Source: Streptomyces sp. DT2A-34
Lineage (GTDB): Bacteria; Actinomycetota; Actinomycetes; Streptomycetales; Streptomycetaceae
Length of the DNA stretch: 64,000 bases
Reading direction: 5' to 3'
Assembly: GCF_030499515.1 (NCBI RefSeq)
Contig: NZ_JASTWJ010000002.1
Coordinates: 90,653-154,652 of the forward strand
The first letter of the stretch is position 1, and every line of letters starts with the position of its first letter. Below are positions 36,742-48,138 of the stretch, one piece after another. A program made the position numbers and the translations under genes. Below the pieces are notes generated by a model that was given only the letters and a program-made list of their open reading frames with translations, was not told the DNA's origin and did not search any database.

Positions 36742-37914
36742 TCAGACGGTTTCCTTCTGCTGGGCGTGCACGTGCATGTGGTCGACGGCTTCCCACAGCA
36801 GGGCTTGCTCGTCGTCGGTGGGGGCGCTTCCGCGGACGGCGGTGATGAAGTCGTGGGTGATTTCGAGGTCGCCGCGGCCGCGGACCCGGTCTCGGTAGGT
36901 GGGGGTGTCGGTCGCCTGGGCGGGGATGGCGGCGGGTTCGTGCTTCATGTCGAGGGTGTGGGCGAAGCGCTGGCGCAGGCGGCTCATCGCCTCGTACGGG
37001 CGGGCGGGATCGGTGAGGGTGGCGTGCAGCCACGCGTCGGTCAGCGGTGCGTGGGCGGGGTCGGATAGCAGGTCCTCCAGGCGCCCGGTGAGCCGGGCTA
37101 GCGGCAGGTGCAGGTTGGTGGGGATGTCCTGGTGCGTGACGGTGGGCGTGCCGTCGGCTGCCAGGTCGACCAGGGCCAGGGATTTGGTGTGGCCGGCTTC
37201 GGAGAAGGAGTAGGCCAGCGGGGATCCGCTGTAGTGGATGCGGTCGCTGACGGCCTGGGGGCGGTGGAGGTGGCCGAGCGCGGTGTAGTGGATGCCGTCG
37301 AACACGGCGGCGCCGGCGTGGGCGACGCCGCCGACGCTGATATCGCGTTCGCTGTCGCAGCTGTCCGCGCCGGTGATGAACGCGTGGGCCAGGACGACGG
37401 CCCTGGTGTCGTCTGGGCGGGTGGCGAGGTCGGCGCGGATGCTGTCCAGGGCCGCGGTGAGAACGGCCTGGTGGGAAGGTATCTCCACCTGCATCTGCTC
37501 GCTGACCAGGGTGGGATGCAGGTAGGGCACGCCGTAGACGGCGACCGGGCCGTGGGCATCGGCCATCAGGACGGGGCGGGACGCCTCGGCGAGATCAGTA
37601 CGCAGATGCACGCCGGCTTTGGCGTACAGGCCGGAGCCGATGCCGAGGCGGTGGGCGGAGTCGTGGTTCCCACTGATCATGATCGTGGGGATGCCCAGGT
37701 CGGCGAGTTCATGCAGGGCCCAGTTGAACAGACGTGCCGCGTCCAGGCTCGGGATGGCGCGGTCGTAGATGTCGCCCGCGATCAGCAGAGCGTCGACCTG
37801 TTCGGTGCGGGCGGTTGCGCAGATATGGGCCAGAACCTTGCGCTGATGGTCGATCAGGTCTTCCCCGTGGAACCGACGGCCCAGATGCCAGTCCGAAGTG
37901 TGCAGGAACCTCAT
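36742..37914 (-). CDS. sbcD: SbcD nuclease subunit (Mre11-like)
   Basis: The start is the ATG at 37914 (MRFLHTSDWHLGRRFHGEDL). The calcineurin-type metallophosphoesterase motifs are all present: SDWHLG, LIAGDIYDRA, ISGNHDSAHR, VLAHAFI and GHLHRPQ. The product is 390 residues, normal for SbcD. It is the catalytic manganese-dependent nuclease of the SbcCD complex and is co-transcribed with sbcC, only two bases upstream of it. Upstream lies a divergent gajA-like gene. Confidence 0.95.
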   Translation of the reverse strand: MRFLHTSDWHLGRRFHGEDLIDHQRKVLAHICATARTEQVDALLIAGDIYDRAIPSLDAARLFNWALHELADLGIPTIMISGNHDSAHRLGIGSGLYAKAGVHLRTDLAEASRPVLMADAHGPVAVYGVPYLHPTLVSEQMQVEIPSHQAVLTAALDSIRADLATRPDDTRAVVLAHAFITGADSCDSERDISVGGVAHAGAAVFDGIHYTALGHLHRPQAVSDRIHYSGSPLAYSFSEAGHTKSLALVDLAADGTPTVTHQDIPTNLHLPLARLTGRLEDLLSDPAHAPLTDAWLHATLTDPARPYEAMSRLRQRFAHTLDMKHEPAAIPAQATDTPTYRDRVRGRGDLEITHDFITAVRGSAPTDDEQALLWEAVDHMHVHAQQKETV

Positions 37915-38232
37915 GACGCCAGAACGTAACGGGTGAGGCCACAGCAGCGGATGGCTTTTCAGATAAAAACCGTACTTCAGGCGCATGAAGCGGCATGGCA
38001 GGACTACTGCGTCGGCACGGCATGAAAGGGAGTGCTGCACTCCGGACGGCAGTTCGACCACAGCTACCTGCAATCCCACTGCGCTACGAGCCGGAGTTCG
38101 AACTGCCCACCAGCCCCGGCGACGAGGAGTTCTTCAACGTGAGGCCCGGGACGGGCAGGCACGGCCTACCATCACTGCTTGATCACCGCTGCTGTTGGCA
38201 GGGCTTGACGTGCCGGGGACGGGGGGCGGACT
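37915..38232. promoter_or_regulatory. Divergent upstream region between sbcD and the gajA-like gene
   Basis: A 318-base gap with a relatively AT-rich patch (TTTTCAGATAAAAACCGTAC, 37954-37973) about 40 bases upstream of sbcD. It should hold promoters for both operons. A short plus-strand frame (ending near DEEFFN) may be a gene remnant but is not supported. Confidence 0.4.
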
Positions 38233-40115
38233 GTGTACGTGTCCGAGGTGCTGGTGGAACGATTCCGCTCGTGCGAGCGAGTGCGGATCCCTCTGCGGCC
38301 GGAAGTGACGGTGCTCGTCGGGGAGAACAACGCGGGCAAGTCCAGCGTGATCGATGCAATTCGCCTGCTGACGGACCCCTTGGACGGGCGCCGGGTGCGC
38401 TACTTCGAGGAATCCGACGTTCTCAAGCCCGCCGCGGCCGAACGGGGCGGCCCGAGCCTGCAGCTGGATGTCGCCGACATCTCCGCACAGCAAAGCGGCG
38501 CGTATCTTGAGGCGTTGCTGCGTGAGGGGGATCCCGACAGCCGCACCGCACGGTGGCAGGTGTCCTGGACGCCACCGCAAACGGGCGGACGGCGCGGCAG
38601 TACCGCCTGGTCGCAGGGCGCGGGCCTTCCGGTCACGGGGGAACCTCCGGCACGCAGCGGCGTCCGGCATGTCTACCTGCCGGCGCTGCGCGATGCGGAG
38701 CGGGAGCTGGCCTCGGCCGGCGGTGACCGGGTCCGGATGATTCTTCGCGGGCTGCTGGGCGACGACACGTATGTTGATGCCTTCGTGGATCGGATCGGCA
38801 CCGAGCTGAAGAAGGTGGCCGCGGACCCGGACGTGGTCAAGGTCAGCGAAAAGATCAACGAGCCGCTGCGGGACCTGACCGTCGGCGCGCATCCCCAGAT
38901 GAGTGAACTGGCCCTGGCCGAGGCCACCTTCGCGTCGATCACCCGGTCGCTGCGCATGCTGTTGGGCGACGCCTCCGCCCAGCCGTTTCCTCTTTCGGCC
39001 TCAGGACTGGGCTACGCCAACACCCTGTTCATCGCCACGGTGATGGCCGAGCTGGACGCGGCGGCAGAGGCAGACCTGACCGTGCTGCTGGTCGAGGAGC
39101 CCGAGGCGCACCTGCATCCGCAGCTGCAGACCCTGCTGCTGCGCTATCTGCAGCAGCGGGCGCGGGCCTCGCGCCGTCGGCCCGCCTGTGACCCGGCCCA
39201 GCCGGCCGGGCACCTGCAGGTGGTGGTCACCACCCACTCCCCCATCCTGTCGGCCGCAGCCAGCGTGGAGGACCTGGTGGTCATGGCCCGCTGCCCGGCC
39301 GAGCTATCCGACGGCTGGCAGGCCAGGCCCCTGCCCATCCCCCAGCTGCATCTGAGCCCAGACCGGGTGGCCATCTGGACCGCTACCTGGATGCCACGAA
39401 GAGCGCCCTGCTGTTCGCATCGCGGGCGATCCTGGTGGAGGGCATTTCCGAGCTCCTGCTACTGCCCGCTCTGGCCCAACGTGTCCTGGCCGCCGGTGAG
39501 GACGCCGACGCTCAACAAAACCAGGAAGCATTCGATGCGCTGGAACGGTTCTTCGGCACCACCCGGGTGATCGTGGACGGTGTCGGATTCGAGGTCTATC
39601 TGCGGGTGCTGCTGGCGCCGGTGGACGGCATGTGTCTGGGAAGGCGGGTGGCGCTGATCACCGACACGGATGTGGCGCCCGGGCAGCCAGAACCGGCCAG
39701 GCTGCAGTCGCTGCGGGAACTGCCCCGCCGCTGGCACTCCCCCGGCGTGCTGCATCTGGCCGCAGCGCCGCGGACGCTGGAGCCGGCCCTGTGGTCGGCC
39801 GACAACATCACCGCCTTGCGGGCGGCGTTCCTGCGCTGCGCGCCGCGCTCGGAGGCGCGCTGGGAGCAGGTCGTCACGGCTTCGGATCCCGCCGTGGCAT
39901 TCGGGGAGCTGTTCGTCACGAAGACCAGCCGGACCCGCACCGGTGCCGATGGAGACGTCACGAAGGGCACCAAGATCTCCAAAGGGCTGTTCGCCCAGGA
40001 ACTGGCCGACGTGCTGGCCGACCCGACGGTGGCATTCACCGTGCCTGCCTACCTGGCGGACGCCATCCGCTTCATCACCGCCACGGACCGCACTTCTGCG
40101 GTGAGCGCGCCATGA
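38233..40115 (+). pseudogene. GajA-like OLD-family ATPase/TOPRIM nuclease, frameshifted between its domains
   Basis: GTG at 38233 with GGGGGGCGGA upstream. The ATPase half has Walker A VGENNAGKSSV (~30-38), a signature-like SASGLGYANTLFIAT, Walker B LLVEEPEAHLHPQ and the VTTHSPIL H-loop. At about 39360 the reading frame breaks: the original frame continues as junk to 39570, while the TOPRIM half runs on in another frame as HLDRYLDATKSALLFASRAI, LVEGISELLLLPALA and the D-x-D strand VALITDTDVAP, to the stop at 40115. Joined, the protein would be about 625 residues. With the UvrD-like gene overlapping its stop (ATGA) this is a Gabija-type pair. No obvious slippery heptamer is seen at the break, so mutation or sequencing error is more likely than programmed shifting. 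Confidence 0.7.
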
Positions 40116-41869
40116 CCGGGCCGACAGGGCCGGGAGAGACAACGTCGGTACTGGACGATGCTAAAGCGCAGCAGCAGGCTGCCATGGCTGTGTCCGCGCC
40201 TGCCTTCGTACCTGCCTGCCCGGGCGCCGGCAAGACGCATGTGATCACCAGTCGGCATCTGCAGTCGCCCCGGCGGCTGCTGCGGCAGGGCCGGGCCCTG
40301 ATCTCGTTCACGCGTGTGGCGCGTGATCAGATGATCCGCCGCTGCCGCCAGGCAGGCCGCGCAGACCTGGTCCAGGCACCGCACTTCATCGGCACCCTTG
40401 ACTCGTTCCTGTGGGAGTTCCTGGTCAAGCCGCGGCGGGCGGCCGAGCCCGTGCCCCGCCTGCTGGAGTCGTGGGCGGGCATCAAGGCCACGGTGGAGGG
40501 CGTGGACCGGGAGGTCTCCCTGCACCGCTTCCCCATGACCTTGGACCCCTCACAGAGCCCCGCGCGCGAGGCGGTCGCCTGGGACAAACTCGACTACGAC
40601 ACCCGGCAGCTCATCGAGGCCAGCACGTACAGCCAGCAAGCGTGGGAAGACAAGATCCTCGCCACCCGCAAGTCGTGGTGCCAGCAGGGGTATTTCACCG
40701 GGCACGAGGCGCGGGTGCTGGCCCTGTGGAACCTGCACAACGCCGAGGCCGCCACCGGGCTGCTGGGACCGCTGTGCTCCCGGTTCGCTGAAGTCATCGT
40801 CGATGAGGCGCAGGACTGCTCCGCCGCCGACCTCGCCATCCTTCGACTGCTGCACGACGCCGGCCTGCCGCTGGTCCTCGTCGGCGACCCGGACCAAGCC
40901 ATCTACGCCTGGCGCGGAGCCGAACCCCAGGCTCTTGGGGCCTTCGCGGCGCAACTGTCCCCCACCCCTCACCGCCTGACCGGCAACTGGCGCAGTTCCC
41001 CCGTCATCTGCCACCTGGCGTCCACCCTGCGCACGGGGCAGCGCCCGCCGGACACGTCCGTCGTACGCGACGACGACATCCCCGCCCTGCTGCTGCCCAC
41101 CCAGTTCGCCGCCTCCGGCAGCCGCCACCTGCACGCTCCGACCGGCACCGGCATCGTCGACGCTTTCCGCGCGCTCGCCGAGGAGTACGCCGTCCCGGCA
41201 GAGAACTGTCTGGTGACCGCCTACAAGTACGCCACCTTGCCGGGCATCACCCGAGAGCGGCCCAACACCAACATCATCACCAGCCTGGCCTGGGCCCGCA
41301 CCGTCGCCCACACCCCGAGCGCCTCCGGCGACGACCTCGCCCGGGCCTGCGCGATCGCCGTGCGCGTCCTGTTCGGCTACTGGTATCCGGGCGAGACCGG
41401 CGGCCCCGACCGCATCATGGCCGCCCACCGCCTGTCGGCCGGCCAGGTCAACCGCACGGCCTTCGCGTTCCTGCACAGCCTGCCCCCGCCCCACAAAGAA
41501 TGGGGTCCGCAAGTGTGGCAGGCCATGAAGGCCTGGCCCGCTCTGCCCGGGGCCGCCCCGCAAGGAGGCAAGGGCCGCCCCGCCGGAAAACCCACCCTGT
41601 CACGCCCCCAGCTGGCCACCGGCATGCGCACCAACATCGTCCACCAGATCAAGGGCGACGAAGCAGACGGCGTCCTGCTGTTGCTGCCCGATGCCGGAAG
41701 CGTGCAGCGCTGGGCCACCGCGGACCCGGCCACCGACGAGGTGCTGCGCGTCTGGTACGTCGCCGTAACCCGCGCCCGCCGCCTGGCCGCCATCGCCCTG
41801 CCCGAGGACGAGACCGACGCACTGGCCCGACTGCTGACAGAGCGTCAGGTACCTGTCCGTGTTGTGTGA
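40112..41869 (+). CDS. GajB-like UvrD/SF1A helicase
   Basis: The ATG at 40112 overlaps the stop of the GajA-like gene, implying coupled translation. Motifs: Walker A VPACPGAGKTHVITSRH (motif I), motif II EVIVDEAQDCSAAD, motif III VGDPDQAIYAWRGAE, motif IV-like GNWRSSPVIC, motif V/VI NIVHQIKGDEADGVLLLL and YVAVTRARRLAAI. At 585 residues it is the size of GajB rather than of full UvrD. In Gabija, GajB senses nucleotides or DNA ends released by phage and works with the GajA nuclease. It converges with the SMC cassette, 38 bases away. Confidence 0.85.
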   Translation: MTGPTGPGETTSVLDDAKAQQQAAMAVSAPAFVPACPGAGKTHVITSRHLQSPRRLLRQGRALISFTRVARDQMIRRCRQAGRADLVQAPHFIGTLDSFLWEFLVKPRRAAEPVPRLLESWAGIKATVEGVDREVSLHRFPMTLDPSQSPAREAVAWDKLDYDTRQLIEASTYSQQAWEDKILATRKSWCQQGYFTGHEARVLALWNLHNAEAATGLLGPLCSRFAEVIVDEAQDCSAADLAILRLLHDAGLPLVLVGDPDQAIYAWRGAEPQALGAFAAQLSPTPHRLTGNWRSSPVICHLASTLRTGQRPPDTSVVRDDDIPALLLPTQFAASGSRHLHAPTGTGIVDAFRALAEEYAVPAENCLVTAYKYATLPGITRERPNTNIITSLAWARTVAHTPSASGDDLARACAIAVRVLFGYWYPGETGGPDRIMAAHRLSAGQVNRTAFAFLHSLPPPHKEWGPQVWQAMKAWPALPGAAPQGGKGRPAGKPTLSRPQLATGMRTNIVHQIKGDEADGVLLLLPDAGSVQRWATADPATDEVLRVWYVAVTRARRLAAIALPEDETDALARLLTERQVPVRVV

Positions 41870-41907
41870 ACCGACTGCCGGCCGCGGACACCCGCGTGGA
41901 CCACGTG

Positions 41908-44900
41908 CTATTCCACGCTCTCCCGCGCTGTGCAACAGCCCCCCTGTTTCGAAGAGGCCGGGTCGAGAAGGCGAGTGAGTACAGCGTCGTGTTCCTGGTA
42001 GAGGACACGTCCTGTCGTGCGCAGTTGGGCGGCCAGTGCGGGATCACAAATGCTCGGCAGGGGGCCGAGCGGGACGGCAGAAGGCAGATCGCCTGCCGCT
42101 CGAACGAGAGCGGTGTCCATGGCGATGAGTTCTGCCCCGTAGGTCTGCTGCACCGTGGCGGCGATGTGCAGACCGGCGGCGTCCAGGTCGCCTGTGTAGC
42201 GAAGGCGCACGCCCTGGTCGACGGCCAGTTGGAGGAGGACGTGGTCGACGGCGCGGAGCTGGCCGCTGGTGCAGGCCATGGGCTGAGGGCTGGCGCACTC
42301 CATCGCGGCCTTGAGGACGGAGGGATTTTCGACGACGGTGAGGGTCTGCGGCGCCAGTCGGGGTGGGGTGCGGGTGAGGTCGAGGAGGTTGAGGGCGACG
42401 GGGGTGGTGGCCTCGTTGAGGCGGCGGTCGATGGGGCCGTCGCCGAGGGCGCGGACCTGGTGGAGCAGGACGGTGGCAGAGAGCCGGTCGGCGATGATGC
42501 CGTAGTCGGTGCGGACGTCCCATTCGACCTGGACACCGACGTGGGCGACGCCGGTGCGGACGTCTTTGAGGGTGTCGTGGATCTGGGCGACCAGTTCGAG
42601 GGCTGCTTCCCGGCGCAGTTGGATGTCGCGCTGCAGGCGGGTGAACAGGCTTGTCTTGAGGACCTGCTTGATGTCGGCGCGCAGGTCGTCCTCGAGTTGG
42701 GCGGCGGTGGCCTTGAGGTCCTGGACGGTGGTGGTGACGTCTTCGCCGCGTACCGCGGCGGGGTCGGCGACGACGGCGCGCCGCCAGGGGGTGTCTTCGA
42801 TGCCCAGCAGGGTGACCTGCCGGTCGAAGCCGGCCAGGCCGGTGCTGGCTTTGCGGGCGGCGGTTTCCAGCAGGGTCAGGTCGCGGTCGCGCTGCCGTTC
42901 CAGGACGGTGCGGCGGTCGGTGCCGCCGGGGGCGTCGGCGAGCAGGCGCCTGGCCCAGGCAAGGCCGGCGGTGATGTTGGCGGGGCGGCCGGGGCCTTCG
43001 GTTGGGATGTCGTCGGGAACTTGGGCCAGGTGCTCGTCGACCAGGCGGCCGAGCTGGGCAAGGCAGGCGTCCCGGTTCTTCTCGGCGGCTTCCCGCTGCG
43101 GGGCGACCATCACCAGCGTGGCCTGGGCGGCGCTGGCTTGCCTGTCCGCTTCCTGCTGGCGGCTGCGGCATTGTTCGGCACGGTCCTCGGCCTGCCGGAG
43201 CTTCTCGGCTGTGGCGTCCCGGCGGGCCAGGAGCTCTTGGTACTGGGCGCCGTGCAGGGCTTGCATTTCGGCGACCGTTGCGGCTTCCTCCTCGGCTCGC
43301 CGTCGGATGCGGTCGGCTTCCTGCTGGGCCTGGGTGTGGCGTGTGCGGCGCTCGGCGGCCTGCTGACGGTCGCCGTCGGCCCGCGCGAGCAGGTCGGCCA
43401 CCCGCTGGGCGGCCGGTGCCCAGGCCTGGATGTGGCCGACGAACTGGGCGACAGACTCCCGGCGTGCATCGAGGTAGTCCGGTTCGGTGCGCAGCATGTC
43501 GCCTGCGGGCAGGGCTGCTGCGCGGTTGAGCGCGCGCAGGGCCTCGCTGACGGCTTTGCCGGCGTCCTCGTGGCGGCCAGTGGCCTTGACGACATCGGCG
43601 CGGGCCCGGTTCAGATCCTGTTCGGCTGCGTCCTCGGCCCGGTGGGCTGCCTCGACGGATTCGATCTCCTGGCGCGGGAAGGCGTCCTGCTCGGTGTCGG
43701 CGGCCTGCTGGGCGGCCGCGGCACGGGCGCGCGCGTCTGCGCTGGCCTGGGCAATGGCTGCCTGCTCAGCTGCGGCATCCTCAGCGATGCGGGCGGCCTC
43801 GGCAGCGCGGGCCTCGCTGTGCCGGGCGTGTTCGTGGGTGAGGGCAGCGGCATCGACGGCGGCGGTGCGGGCTGCCGCGGCGGCCTCGAGTTCGGCCAGG
43901 ATCCGCTCCAGGGCCCGGTCGGCGTCGGCCAGGGCTACGGCGGTGCGGTGCTGGAGGGCATCGGCGGCCGCGCGTCGGTCGGCGGCGTGGTCGCGTGCGT
44001 CGTCCACCTGGGTGACGGGCGGGAGGCTGTCGCGTTCCGCGGCGGCGGCGGTGATGTCCCGGCGGCGGCCCGCCAGGTGATCTTCGGCTTCCTTGAGGGT
44101 GCTGCGGGCAGCGGCCAGGTCGTCTTCGAGGCGCCTGACGTGCTGTTGGCGGGCCCTCTCCCGTGTGGTGCGGCCGATGAAGGCTGCCCGGTATCCGGCG
44201 GGAGCGCTGGCGGTAAGGACGCCGTGGGCCAGCCGGCCGGCCGCCGTGTCGCTGCCGGGGGCGTCGAGGGGGATGGCGGCAAGGATCTCGCCTACCCGGG
44301 TGGTGTCGATGGCCGGGGTGTCTTCGACGACCAGCAGGTCGGCCAGGGTGCGTCCCGGAGCGGGGGTGGTGGGGGTGAGGGTGAGATCGCCGCCGCACAC
44401 CCGGCCGTCGGGGGTGACCAGGGCGTCCAGGAGGCCTGCCACCAGGAGGGCTCCCTCGAGGCGGTCGGCGTCGGCGGAATGCAGTCCGGGGGCGAAGTCG
44501 ACCAGTGCCCACAGCGGGACGCCGTCCCCTGGGGTGCGGGTGCGCCAGGGCGGGGGTGCGGGGACCGGTGCGGCCTGCTGGGCCTGGTGGAGCTTTTCGG
44601 TGAGCGCGGTGACGGTTTCGGTGGCGGCTTGGACCTGCCGGGCGGCTTCTTCGGCGTGGCGTTGGAGGCGCGGTGCGGCCTGGGCGTGCGCGCGCACGGC
44701 CGCCAGGGTGAGGTCGGCGGGTTGCAGGGCGTTCAGGTCGGCTGCCGGTGCGGTGGCATCGGGCAGAGGAAGGTCGGTGGCGGACAGGTGGGCCAGGCCG
44801 TCGCGCCAGGCGTGCACCTCGCCCAGCCAGTCGCGCACCGCCTGAAGGGCGGCCGCGTCGGCCTAGGCGAGGGCCTGTTCGGCTGCCTCGAGCGCGGCCT

Positions 44901-46788
44901 GCTCGAGGGCGGCCCTGGCTGCGGCGTGGTGGGTACGGGCCTGGTCTGCGGTGCGGGCTGCGGCGTGAGCGAGGGCGGTGTCGGCGGCTGCTCTCTGCTG
45001 GTGGCCGGGAAGGTCAATGCGGGCACGGGCCGCGGCAGCGGCGGCCGAGAGCCAGGCGGTGAGCCGGCTGGTGTCGGTGCGCTCTTCGGCATCGCCTGGT
45101 TCGGTCAACTGCACTGGCAGCGGGCCGAGCAGCGGCGCGGACTCCTGCCAGGTGTGAAGTCGGGCGGAGAGTTCCTCCTTGGCGTAGCGGCGGTGGCTGG
45201 TGGCCTGGTCGGCTGCTTCGCGGCGAGCGTGTTCCGCATCTTCGGCGGCGTGCTGTTCGTCTGCGGCGGTGCGCTGGTTGTCCTGCAGGTGCTGGTAGGT
45301 GCCCAGCGCCCGGTCGGCGGCCTGGATCTGGCGCTGGTGGTCTTCCGCCCAGGCCAGCGGGTGGCTGCACAGCCACGCTGTGTCCAGCGTGGCGTCGGCG
45401 CTGCTGCGGGCTGCGGCGAGGGCTTCGGACGCGGTCAGGAGGTGTTCGCAGGCGGCCTGGGCTCCCAGAGCGGTGGCGCTGGTGCGCAGGTCACCGGAGA
45501 TCCGGGTGAGCTGGACCTGCGCGGCATCGGCGTCGTCCCGGCTGCCGGCGGCCTTCCGGTGAGCCTCGTCGGCGTCGGTACCGGCCGTCTGAGCGCGCTC
45601 GGCCGCGGCTGTGGCCTGGGCGGCGAGGTCGCGTGCGCGGTCCTCCCGGTGCGGCAGTTCGGCTCCGGCGTGTTCGCTCAGCAGTGCCTCGTCTGCGGAT
45701 AGTTGTCCTCGGGCGCGGGAGATGTCGCTCTGGGCGTCGGCATATTCCTGGGCCGCGTCCTGGAATGCCTTCTGGGCGGTGTCCAGCTGGTCGGTGGCCT
45801 TCTTGAGGCTGCGGGCCTGGTCGTCGAACTCGGTGTTGGCTGCGGTCAGGGCGGCGGCTTCGGCCTGGGCCACGGTGCGCAGGTAGCGGCGGTAGCTGCG
45901 GTAGCTGCGGTCGGTGCCTTCCAGGAGCTTGGCTTCCTGGCGGGTGCGCTCCAGTTTGGTCTTGAGTTCGGAGATGCGTTCCATCGCCTCGGCGACCTGG
46001 GTGAGGTTGTCGGTGTCGAGGGCGGGCAGGGCATCGGTGAGAACCTGCCGCATCCGGGTGGGGGAAATGGCCTCGGCGGTGCGCACGCTGCGCAGGGAGC
46101 GCAGGACGGCGAGCAGCGCCTCGAACTGGACCTCATTGAGCGGGGCGAACAGGCGGGTGCGCACCTTTTGACGGTAGGAGCGTTCGTCTTGGGGGGTGAG
46201 CTGGGTCAGGGAGCCCCGCAGGGCTTTGGAGTCGGTGAACATCTCGCCTTGGCAGGCGGCCAGTTGTCCGGCGAGGGTATCCAGGCGGACGGGGTCGCGG
46301 TCCTGTTCCAGGATCAGGTCGCTGCCCACCCGGCCGGAGGTGAGGAAGAAGGCGCGATGCAGGTGGCCTGCGGTGGCCCGCAGCCACAGGCCGGTGGTCA
46401 CGTATCGGGTGCTGCCGTCGGCCGGATCGTGCAGGCCGTACTCGAGCCACCAGATGCCGGTGCGGTCTTCCCGGTCGTTGAAGTCGGTGTGGCGGCTGGT
46501 GAGGGTGCCTGCGGCCTTGCCGGACACCGACAGGGCGGTCTGGGAGGTGTCGGCGTCCAGCAGGACAGTGATCAGCATGGAGGCGGTGAGGGACTTGCCG
46601 GACCCGTTGGGGCCGACCAGGGCGAGCCAGCCGCCGGAGAAGTACAGCTGTTCGCTTGCCCAGGCCCAGGAGTTGACGATGCCGGCGCGCGTGGGCTGCC
46701 AGCGGCCCTCGGCGCTGGGGATATCCAGGGCCGGCTCGTCAACGGCGGTCAGGCTCAGGTGCGGGGCGGGGTGCTCGGCGGGCTTCAT
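41908..46788 (-). pseudogene. Wadjet-like SMC ATPase with an in-frame amber stop, fused to a DUF2399 tail
   Basis: The ATG at 46788 overlaps the stop of the upstream gene (ATGA). The N-terminus has Walker A LALVGPNGSGKSLTASML (Lys 65), and a long coiled coil follows. A TAG at 44863-44865 interrupts the frame after 641 codons, yet the same frame continues coding without a shift (ADAAALQAVRDWLGEVHAWR) for a further ~980 codons. The coil ends at VAHVGVQVEWDV, the point where this SMC family normally enters its signature and Walker B. Those motifs are absent. Instead the frame passes into DRLSATVL, VVENPSVLKAAM, ACTSGQLRAVD and LRYTGDLDAAGLHIAATV, which is the DUF2399 (TIGR02679-like) domain. So a deletion has joined the third and fourth genes of the cassette. 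ATPase function should be lost. Confidence 0.7.
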
Positions 46789-48138
46789 CCGTCGTCTCCT
46801 TGGCGGGCCTGGTGCGCGGCATGGGCTGTGGGGGCAGTCGCGGCCGTGTCGGACGCCGTGAACAGGGGGATCGCCGGGTCGGCGGGCGGGGTGTCGGCCG
46901 GTACGGGTGGCGGGGTGGGCTGGCGGACGCGGACGCGCCACAGGTGCACGCCGGGTGTGGGCAGCCATGTATCGGGGCGGCCGGGCTCGGGGGTGAGCAG
47001 GCCGGCGCTGGTCAGTTCGGCGGCCGCGGCGCGGGCCAGCGCGGGAAGGCGTTCGTAGGAGGCGGCCCAGCGGGGCTGGCGGGCGCGTACCTGGGTGAAC
47101 AGTTCCGCGATGCCGGTGAGGGTCAGCGGGGCGGTGGGGGTCATCACGGCCGGGGAGGGTGGCCAGCAGGGCGAGGGCCGCCTGGCGCTCGGTGCGGCGG
47201 CCGTTGGGGAAGTCGATGCTGCTGGCCTGGCCGCTGGGGTCGGTGATCTGCCACCAGTCGCGGCGCACGGTCGCGGTGAGCCCGAGGGCGGCGACAGTGT
47301 TGAGGGCGCGTTCGCGTCCGGCCAGGGTGTGCAGGTAGGGGGTCGTGTCGGTGGCGTCGTCGAGAGGGTCGGCGGCGGGGTCGTCGACCAGGCGGCGGAT
47401 GGCGTTCAGGCGCCGCTGTTCCAGTGTGGGGGCCTCGCCTTGGGTGTGGGCGGTGTGGTCCAGGAGGGACGCGGCGGACAGGGCGGCGGCGTGCTGGTCG
47501 GGCGGCAGGCCGTCGAGTTGAAGGAGGGTGGGTGACAGGGAAGAGAATTTGGTGGCGAGGCGATCGCGGGAGGCGGTGACGACGAGGTCGCCGTCCTCGT
47601 CGGCCAGGGCGCGGTCCAGGTCGGCGTCGACGGTGATGGTTCCCTCCGCGACGAGGATCTTCAGGGCGTCGGCCAGGCTTTGGCGGTTGTGGCGCGCTTC
47701 CTTCTTGCTGACGTCCTCGGAGGCGACGACCGGGAAGCGGGGCAGGCGCCCGTCCGTGGTATCGGCGGCGCAGACCTGGGCGATGGCCTGCATCAGTTCC
47801 CGCACGTTCATACGCGGGCGGCGCCACAGCTGTTCGCAGGCCAGGCAGATGAGGATCATCACCAGGGCGCCCGCCAGCGGCTGCCGGTCCCGCACCAGTC
47901 TCGGCCCCCGGTCGGCCGGGACATCGCTGCGGCGTTTGTGCAGACGGATCAGGCCGGCGACTTCGTGGACCTCCAGGGTCCAGTTCAGTTCGGTGCGGAA
48001 GAACTCCGCCAGCGCATGGCGGCCCTGCAGGGCCGCCCGGTAGTGCTCGGGGTCGCCTTCGATGGTGAGACGGCCGGCCGCCACGAGCAGGCGGGCGCTC
48101 TCGCGCAGGTCGGCATCGAGCAGCAGAGTGTCGTTCAT
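46785..48138 (-). pseudogene. DUF2398-type (TIGR02678-like) cassette protein, frameshifted
   Basis: The ATG at 48138 overlaps the stop of the DUF2397 gene. The protein starts MNDTLLLDADLRESARLLVA and is a winged-helix-rich partner of the SMC cassette (HALAEFFRTELNWTLEVHEV, AGLIRLHKRR). At about 47150, within a C/G run, the frame changes by one base: ALLATLP continues not in its own frame but as AVMTPTAPLTLTGIAELFTQ, RARQPRWAASYERLPALAR and ending QARQGDDG at 46785. The expected overlap with the SMC start is preserved in the second frame, which supports a real single gene broken by one base. It corresponds in role to the MukE/JetB-like subunit. Confidence 0.65.

Noticed and set aside
39341..39380. 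Programmed ribosomal frameshift in the gajA-like gene
   Set aside because: No slippery heptamer or following pseudoknot is obvious; a mutation or base-call error is simpler.
41500..45702. Plus-strand frame of 1,400 codons opposite the SMC gene
   Set aside because: Very long but composed of Gly/Ala/Val/Asp-rich sequence typical of antisense to a high-GC coiled-coil gene; the SMC motifs on the other strand are decisive.
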